Part shown: positions 58,516 to 64,000 of the stretch, one piece after another
Numbering within the stretch: position 1 is the stretch's first letter
Layout: each line of letters opens with the position of its first letter
DNA from: Acidaminococcus sp.
GTDB lineage: Bacteria; Bacillota; Negativicutes; Acidaminococcales; Acidaminococcaceae
Assembly (NCBI GenBank): GCA_022482815.1
Contig: JAKVOM010000001.1
Span: 434,001 to 498,000 of the forward strand
Reading direction: 5' to 3'
DNA length: 64,000 nucleotides
Program-made: the position numbers and the translations under genes
Notes under the pieces: model-generated
Told to the model about the DNA's origin: nothing
The model's database searches: none
What the model saw: the letters and a program-made list of their open reading frames with translations, nothing else

Positions 58516-59736
58516 TTATTTCTTATCGCGGGCATAGATAGCGTCGCGGATACGTTCAAGACCAGTCTTGATAATGCTTCTCGGCATAGCCAGATTCAGA
58601 CGAATAAAGCCTTTAGCATTATCGACAAAGAGCGCATCTCCGCCTTCCAGAAGGACACCGGCCTTATTGGCCATGAAATCAGGAATATCTTCCACATCAC
58701 CCAGATACGGGTTCATGTCGACCCATGCCAGGTAGGTGGCTTCCGGAATCTTGTAGGTAATCTTAGGAAGATACTTATCAAAGAAGTCTTTCACGAAGGC
58801 AAAGTTGCCATCGAGATAGGTTTTAAGTTCATCCAGCCATTGATAGCCATGACGATAGGCGGCTTCATGGGCAGCGATGGACAGCGGATTGATGTTCATG
58901 GCATAGGTATCGGTATAAGCAACATAGAGATCCCGCAGATGCTTGTCGCGAATAATGACTTCGGCAAACATCATTCCAGCCATATTAAAGCACTTGGAAG
59001 CGGACGTGCAGACAATCAGCTTTTTATAATCCGGCATGATTTTAGCCATAGGAATATGCTTTACGCCCTGGCGGATCAGGTCGCAGTGAATTTCATCACT
59101 GATGATCCAGAGATTATACTTCTCTACGATAGCAGCGACTTTGCGCAGTTCTTCTTCCGTCCATACACGGCCGGTCGGGTTGTGAGGGTTGCACCAGATG
59201 AGGAGTCTGGCAAAAGGATTGGCTGCATCGCGTTCCAGTGCGTCAAAATCGATGGTCCAGTTGCCATCCTTATCCCGAACGAGTTTATTATGGATGGCAT
59301 GTTTGTGGTCATAGTCAATAGGATGCTGGAAGTAGCCGTAAGCCGGAGTGTTGACGATGGCCGCATCTTCCGGCCCGAGCAGCATGTTAATGAGTTGGTA
59401 GAGAGCAGGAATGATACCTAAAGAGAAGCAAATCTCTTCACGGGGATATGTCCAGCCATACATCTTTTTGTTCCAGGCATTATAAGCTTCATAGAAGGAA
59501 GGTTCAAAGACCTGGCTGTAGCCGATAATCCTCTTGTCGGCACGATCTTTAATAGCCTGGATAATGTCAGGGCACATGGCAAATTCCATATCAGCGACCC
59601 ACATGCGGACAAATTCATCATCGGCGTAAGGGAACTTCTTCTTTCCTTCGAAATCATGGAAAATGTACCCGCGGAATCCATCCGTATTCAGGGCATTGGT
59701 GTGACGACGGTCAACGATTTCATCAAAGTTGTACAT
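58516..59736 (-). CDS. PatB/MalY-type PLP-dependent C-S lyase/aminotransferase
   Basis: This 406-residue fold-type I PLP enzyme has MWVADMEFAMCPDIIQAI (the family's VADMDF motif), RIIGYSQV, LLIWCNPHNPTGRVW, IISDEIHCDLI and the PLP lysine in CTSASKCFNMAGM near residue 238. PatB/MalY members act as cystathionine beta-lyases or cysteine desulfhydrases releasing pyruvate and ammonia through 2-aminoacrylate. A strong AAGGAGG precedes the ATG. It lies between the APC permease and ridA, giving an uptake-cleavage-detoxification unit. Confidence 0.92.
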   Translation of the reverse strand: MYNFDEIVDRRHTNALNTDGFRGYIFHDFEGKKKFPYADDEFVRMWVADMEFAMCPDIIQAIKDRADKRIIGYSQVFEPSFYEAYNAWNKKMYGWTYPREEICFSLGIIPALYQLINMLLGPEDAAIVNTPAYGYFQHPIDYDHKHAIHNKLVRDKDGNWTIDFDALERDAANPFARLLIWCNPHNPTGRVWTEEELRKVAAIVEKYNLWIISDEIHCDLIRQGVKHIPMAKIMPDYKKLIVCTSASKCFNMAGMMFAEVIIRDKHLRDLYVAYTDTYAMNINPLSIAAHEAAYRHGYQWLDELKTYLDGNFAFVKDFFDKYLPKITYKIPEATYLAWVDMNPYLGDVEDIPDFMANKAGVLLEGGDALFVDNAKGFIRLNLAMPRSIIKTGLERIRDAIYARDKK

Positions 59737-59777
59737 GTCAAATCCTCCTTAAATAATCACTTAAAAATCAATATTTC

Positions 59778-61157
59778 TCACGCGTCAGCCCGCGTTTCTT
59801 CATCGATAATTTCCTGTCTCCGCTGAAGCAGAACCTTGCGGTCTACAGAGCCTGTTTTCAGGGAGAACCAGCTCATGCACAAAGGAACAATCAGGACAAT
59901 TACAGCTACAACAGCATCCTGGGGATTCATATCTTTCAGCAAGGTCACGGCTACCATAAAGGCGCTGATGCCGCCGAGAATACAGCAAACTTTGTAAGCG
60001 CCAAGCGGAATGGGAATCGATCTCTTAGTAAATTGTTCCGGATAAAGTGTAGGAATCTTGATGCAGGCCACATTCAGATAAGCATTAATCAGCATGCAGG
60101 GAATCATAAGCATACTGATGACATTATTAAACTCCATCTTCGTGATGATAGGAATGGCAGCCAAAATGTAGACCAGCAGATAAGCTCCGTATGGATAATG
60201 CTCTTTGTTCTGACGTTTCAGGAACCCAGGCAGCCATCCATCATTCCCCATTTGAACGAGAGGCTCACGAATCATAACAAGCACGCTCAGGAAGGACGAA
60301 ATAATGGCACATACACCGCCGCCGATGACAAAGAAAGCAAAAGGAGCAGGACTCAGGAAAGAATTTGCCACCACACTCAGGTTTTTCCCGGCGATCTGGT
60401 CATAAGGCAGGATGCCGGAAGCAACGAGACTCATTAGCCCATAAATAATGGAAACAACGAAGCAAGTATAGACAATCCCATAAGGAATGGTCCGTTTCGG
60501 ATTCTTTGTAATAGGGACAACACCAACGGGACCCATGGTCGTTCCCTGGCAGGCAAACCCCATAATGGCGATTGCACTGATCACTCCTGCGAGCCCATTA
60601 TGGAAAAATCCGCCATCTACATTGGGATCAAAGAAAAGTGAAAATTTGACTTCGGGAAGACCGAAAATAATAAAGATGGACATCGCGATGACAAGAAGCA
60701 GCGTAGCAACATTTTGAAACAGTGTCACAATCCGGTTGCCTCTTATCGTCAGAAGAAAATGAATGGTCAGTACCACCAAACTGGCTGCCGTTTCATGTTC
60801 CAGTAAAGCCGGCCACAAACTTGCCAAATAGTGGGTCAGAGCTACGGAGTAACCCGTAAAACCAAAAGCCCAGATGACATTGGTCCATCCGCCGTATCCA
60901 GTAAGAACCGGTGGAAGAAGCATGCCACGCATACTGTAGTCGCCGCCTTTGATTACAAAAACACTGGACAACGCCAAATTGTACCAATAAGCGAGCAGCA
61001 TATAAAAAACGCATAAAATGGTAATAGGTACAACAGAACGTCCCGTCAGTTCGATAGCAGAACCCAGTGTAACAAAGATACCCGCTCCGACTGCCCCACC
61101 GACACCGAGACCGATGACGTTGCCTATACCAAGTTTCTTTTGAACATTTCCACTCAT
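59778..61157 (-). CDS. APC family amino acid permease
   Basis: The protein has 459 residues from the ATG at 61157, where GAGGAGG lies 6 nt upstream; the ATG at 61172 precedes that site. About twelve hydrophobic helices are visible. Helix 1 has the family glycine motif IGLGVGGAVGAGIFVTLGSAI, and MGFACQGTTMGPVGVVPITKNPKRTIP is the conserved loop after helix 6. It probably imports an amino acid used by the downstream lyase, perhaps cysteine, cystathionine or a related compound. Confidence 0.92.
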   Translation of the reverse strand: MSGNVQKKLGIGNVIGLGVGGAVGAGIFVTLGSAIELTGRSVVPITILCVFYMLLAYWYNLALSSVFVIKGGDYSMRGMLLPPVLTGYGGWTNVIWAFGFTGYSVALTHYLASLWPALLEHETAASLVVLTIHFLLTIRGNRIVTLFQNVATLLLVIAMSIFIIFGLPEVKFSLFFDPNVDGGFFHNGLAGVISAIAIMGFACQGTTMGPVGVVPITKNPKRTIPYGIVYTCFVVSIIYGLMSLVASGILPYDQIAGKNLSVVANSFLSPAPFAFFVIGGGVCAIISSFLSVLVMIREPLVQMGNDGWLPGFLKRQNKEHYPYGAYLLVYILAAIPIITKMEFNNVISMLMIPCMLINAYLNVACIKIPTLYPEQFTKRSIPIPLGAYKVCCILGGISAFMVAVTLLKDMNPQDAVVAVIVLIVPLCMSWFSLKTGSVDRKVLLQRRQEIIDEETRADA

Positions 61158-61300
61158 GTGAAACCTCCTCATAGGGAACGAATAACGACGATTTCAGGTT
61201 CCCAAAGAGTTTATGCGCATTTCTCTTTGTTGGATTCATCATACCCGCTTCCCTGAGGATAATCAAAGGCATGCAATTTTCGCCTCAGGAAATGCAAAAT

Positions 61301-63178
61301 GGGGCTGTCGCAAGTGACCGATTTTTAATCCCTGAAATAACTTGCTAAAGGCCCCAATTTGCCTTACTTTTTAGTTGGATATGTTTTGAGATGAAAAAAG
61401 GGCGCACGAAATTAAGCAACCCTAAGTTGCTTTTTTTCGAGCGCTCTTTTTGTATCTTTTAGGCCTCTTTTTTCAGCGGATATAAGTGCAAATCCTCTTT
61501 GCCGTCTTGAACTTTGTGATGGACCTTCAGGACATTCCGTGCCATGGCACATATTCCCACTGTTACCAGGGCATTTCCTTTGCCTCGGGTTTCTAATCTT
61601 CTGACGTTTAATGAATCCTTGAGATCCGCAAAGGCTCCTTCTGCCTGTATACTGCGGTTCATCCTCAGTTCCTTACCATATTCGGAAGTAATGTTCTTCA
61701 GGGATTCTGCCCTCAATGCAGCAAAATTCTTCGAGACCACTAATTTCTTGTTTCTTTTCTCCATAGGTGTCCTGCAATTGTTCCCATGGATGCACTGTTC
61801 CTTGTAGGGACAACCGCTGCAGTCCTTACATTCGTAATATGTTTTCTCTGACACATATCCCGACCGGTTCTTTACCTGGGTTACTTTGCTGACTTTCAGC
61901 AGTCTCCTACCTTTACAGATATACATGTCTTGATCAGGCAAATATGTCATGTTTTCTGCTTTGCCGATGTCGTTCTTATACTTTTTCCTCTTGCTTCTTT
62001 CATAATTGTTAGGCTTGATATATGAAGTATACTGATTCTTCTTCAGCCAGACCAAGTTCTCTTCGCTTTCATAGCCTGCATCGGCTACAATGTTTGCAAA
62101 TTTCTGACCGAAGTGGGCTTCAAATCCTTCAAGAAAAGGAATGAGTGTCCGCATATCTGTGGGATGTGCACTCACATCTGCAAACAAGGTAAAACCGGAA
62201 TTGTTTGCATATTGGACATTGTATCCCGGCTTTAAGGCGCCATTAAGCATGGCATCTTCTTTCATCCTCATAAAGGTAGCATCCGGGTCTGTTTTGGCAA
62301 AGCTGTTCCGTTCCCCACAGATGTGAAGCTGCTTCGTATACACCTTAAGCCGTTTGAGATAGTTAGCTAAAATCTCATAGTACTTCTGTAGAATGGTCTT
62401 TCTTTTCCCACATCCGTGAACAAACTCGATTCCCTCAGCCCGCTTTATGACAAGCAGTTTTTTTAGGAGCTTCTTTAAATGACGGATGTGGAAAGTGTTT
62501 CCGTAACAGACCTTGATTCCGAAACGTTCCTCGATTTCGGGAACCAGTTGCTCCAGTTTCTCTATGAGTTTGTTCTGGCTGCCTAAGACTCTGTTTTTCC
62601 AAACAAATTTGTACTTGTTTGCCACAGATTCAATTTTTGTCCCATCGATGAACAGGCTATCCAGAGTGATGAAACCGCGAGCCAGCAGCCATTTATCCAT
62701 CTGAATCATGAGTTTCTTGATACATGGTTTTAGATGGAGGGAACAAAATCTTGCAATGGTTGCATTATCCGGAGCTTTTTTCCCATCTAAGAGAAACATG
62801 AAATGAGTGTCTCTTTTACAGGATTGCTCTATCTTACGCGAACCACGAATTCCTTCCATACATGCATAAATGACGATTTCCAGCAGCTGAATTGGTGACG
62901 TTAATTTATTCTCGACATGAGAATACGTGTCATACAATGCCTTTACATCCATCCCTTCTACCATGGCACGCACCAAGCGAACAGGATCGTCATTAGGGAT
63001 TTGTACTTCAAAATTTAGAGGAAGAAAAAGTTGATAAGAACTACCAATTTTTGTATAATCCTTTTGTGTAGGTTTGTTTTTTTGCATATTTAAATTCTAC
63101 ACCAAGGCGCGGTCTCATTCAATGAGGCCGCGCCTTGCTTTTGATACAAAAGAGGCCGTCGCAAAATGCGACAGCCCC
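61301..63178 (-). mobile_element. IS1182-like insertion sequence, copy B
   Basis: The ends GGGGCTGTCGCA (61301-61312) and TGCGACAGCCCC (63167-63178) match copy A. It is about 10 bp shorter because copy A has an extra TACCTTGTTTT-like stretch near its right end. Its orientation is the same as copy A, 9.3 kb away. The flanks AAAAT and ACTG show no obvious target duplication. Confidence 0.9.
61459..63087 (-). CDS. IS1182-family transposase, copy B
   Basis: This 542-residue protein is nearly identical to copy A, and all candidate catalytic segments are intact (LDSLFIDGTKIES, NIVADAGYESEENL, SIQAEGAFADLKD). The start reads MQKNKPTQKDY. DNA differences are scattered single substitutions, so both copies are recent and probably functional. 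Confidence 0.93.
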   Translation of the reverse strand: MQKNKPTQKDYTKIGSSYQLFLPLNFEVQIPNDDPVRLVRAMVEGMDVKALYDTYSHVENKLTSPIQLLEIVIYACMEGIRGSRKIEQSCKRDTHFMFLLDGKKAPDNATIARFCSLHLKPCIKKLMIQMDKWLLARGFITLDSLFIDGTKIESVANKYKFVWKNRVLGSQNKLIEKLEQLVPEIEERFGIKVCYGNTFHIRHLKKLLKKLLVIKRAEGIEFVHGCGKRKTILQKYYEILANYLKRLKVYTKQLHICGERNSFAKTDPDATFMRMKEDAMLNGALKPGYNVQYANNSGFTLFADVSAHPTDMRTLIPFLEGFEAHFGQKFANIVADAGYESEENLVWLKKNQYTSYIKPNNYERSKRKKYKNDIGKAENMTYLPDQDMYICKGRRLLKVSKVTQVKNRSGYVSEKTYYECKDCSGCPYKEQCIHGNNCRTPMEKRNKKLVVSKNFAALRAESLKNITSEYGKELRMNRSIQAEGAFADLKDSLNVRRLETRGKGNALVTVGICAMARNVLKVHHKVQDGKEDLHLYPLKKEA

Positions 63179-63297
63179 ACTGTTTTAAGGTCTTTTTTTA
63201 TTTTTTTAATTTTGGGGACGAAAATCATAAAAAAATCAATTTTTTCTAAAAGGTCATAAAAGTGATAGTTTTCTTATCTTTTTATACCACAAAATTT

Positions 63298-64000
63298 TCA
63301 ATGTTCGTCGATGTACTTCGACACTCTGGAATGATATTCATCGAGTGTATCTGTCCGAACCTCCGTCTTTCTGCCAAAAATAAGGTCCGGCATATATCTG
63401 GCGCGCTTGCCGGCAGAAAACATGGCACGCTCACAGCCGATACAATAGACAACCACATCGTCACAGGGAAACTCATTCGCCCTCCTTTTGATGCGGCGCT
63501 CTACTTCTTCATTGGGGACATACCCATAAAAGTTATCGCCGCAGCACTCGGACGTCATACCGTGATGCTTAGCCTCGACGACTTCGATGTTCATTTTCTT
63601 AAGAAGACTGCGAATAGCCGCATGAACCTGCGGCTTATGACGATACCCGCAGGAGTCGTGAACCGACATCTTTATGCCATGGTAGTCAGGCAATTTCAGG
63701 TCATCAAAGCTGTCAATAACCTCCCAGAACGAAATCGTACGAATTCCGGCATAAAGGGAACGGAAACGACGGTCACAGCCGGCACAGTTATTGATAATGA
63801 CAGACCCTTCCGGCAGTTTAGGATCATGGTGGCAGCACAAATTGTGAAATTTGACATCACCCAGATGCTCGCTCAGCATCTGAAGCATCAGAGGCGGCAG
63901 TTCCGGCTTATACACACTGAGGGCACAGCCCGGATTAAAATAACACTTATCCCGGTCAATGTCAGAGATGGCAATACTGCTTCTCACCTTCTCAGGACTA
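63298..64000 (-). CDS. Cysteine-rich CCG-domain (Fe-S) protein, 5' end outside the window
   Basis: The frame is open to the right edge. A GTG at 63987 exists, but AGAAGG abuts it, so the real start probably lies beyond the window. The visible 230 residues have two CCG-type motifs, as in heterodisulfide reductase B-like proteins: a first half with NPGCALSVYKPEL, NLCCHHDPKLP and NNCAGCDRRF, and a second half with HDSCGYRHKPQVH, SECCGDNFYGY and CIGCERAMF. Such domains bind an unusual 4Fe-4S cluster and handle thiol or electron transfer. The partner genes are not visible. Confidence 0.8.
   Translation of the reverse strand, partial: SPEKVRSSIAISDIDRDKCYFNPGCALSVYKPELPPLMLQMLSEHLGDVKFHNLCCHHDPKLPEGSVIINNCAGCDRRFRSLYAGIRTISFWEVIDSFDDLKLPDYHGIKMSVHDSCGYRHKPQVHAAIRSLLKKMNIEVVEAKHHGMTSECCGDNFYGYVPNEEVERRIKRRANEFPCDDVVVYCIGCERAMFSAGKRARYMPDLIFGRKTEVRTDTLDEYHSRVSKYIDEH

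Overview
The window comes from a low-to-mid GC bacterium with an outer membrane. Three autotransporters carry C-terminal beta-barrels ending in Phe, and they sit beside Firmicutes-type genes (cvfB, rsfS, yqeK, an LCP protein and a RepA_N-type replication gene). This points to a diderm Firmicute of the Negativicutes, perhaps near Acidaminococcaceae. The taxon is inferred from gene content only.

Layout. (1) 1-4.8 kb: a type I restriction-modification operon, hsdM-hsdS-hsdR, on the minus strand; hsdR runs off the left edge. (2) About 4.97-11.0 kb: a compact integrated mobilizable element ending beside a tRNA-Ala gene. It has a repressor with twin operators, an excisionase, a tyrosine integrase, a RepA_N-like initiator with internal 45-bp repeats, a 127-bp palindrome, MobC, a MobP-type relaxase and a small membrane protein. 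(3) 11.2-18.6 kb: a rod-like structured element, two paralogous autotransporters with matching promoters and leaders, and a repeat-rich gap. (4) 18.6-22.1 kb: the nadD-yqeK-LCP-rsfS-cvfB operon. (5) 22.1-30.6 kb: intergenic repeats, a six-unit tandem array, and PLP and amino-acid genes (GNAT, decarboxylase, aldolase, MocR regulator, racemase, aldo/keto reductase). (6) 30.6-37.6 kb: an AlbA_2 protein, a PHP phosphatase, YchF and a third autotransporter.

(7) 37.8-50.1 kb: a molybdenum island. A MobA-MobB fusion faces the operon for an orphan molybdopterin oxidoreductase, moeA, moaC, moaA, a MOSC protein and mogA. A divergent FadR-type regulator follows, then a candidate Moco riboswitch with an attenuator, a MoeA-like protein with a cysteine-rich tail, and modABC. 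Together these import molybdate, build the cofactor and feed it to one enzyme of unknown substrate. (8) 50.1-63.2 kb: two nearly identical IS1182-like elements in the same orientation. They flank a MurNAc/GlcNAc catabolic cluster (mupG, murP, murQ, nagA), an XRE regulator, ridA, a PatB/MalY lyase and an APC permease. (9) At the right edge is a partial cysteine-rich CCG-domain protein.

Intergenic DNA is unusually rich in dispersed, mosaic, hairpin-forming repeats.
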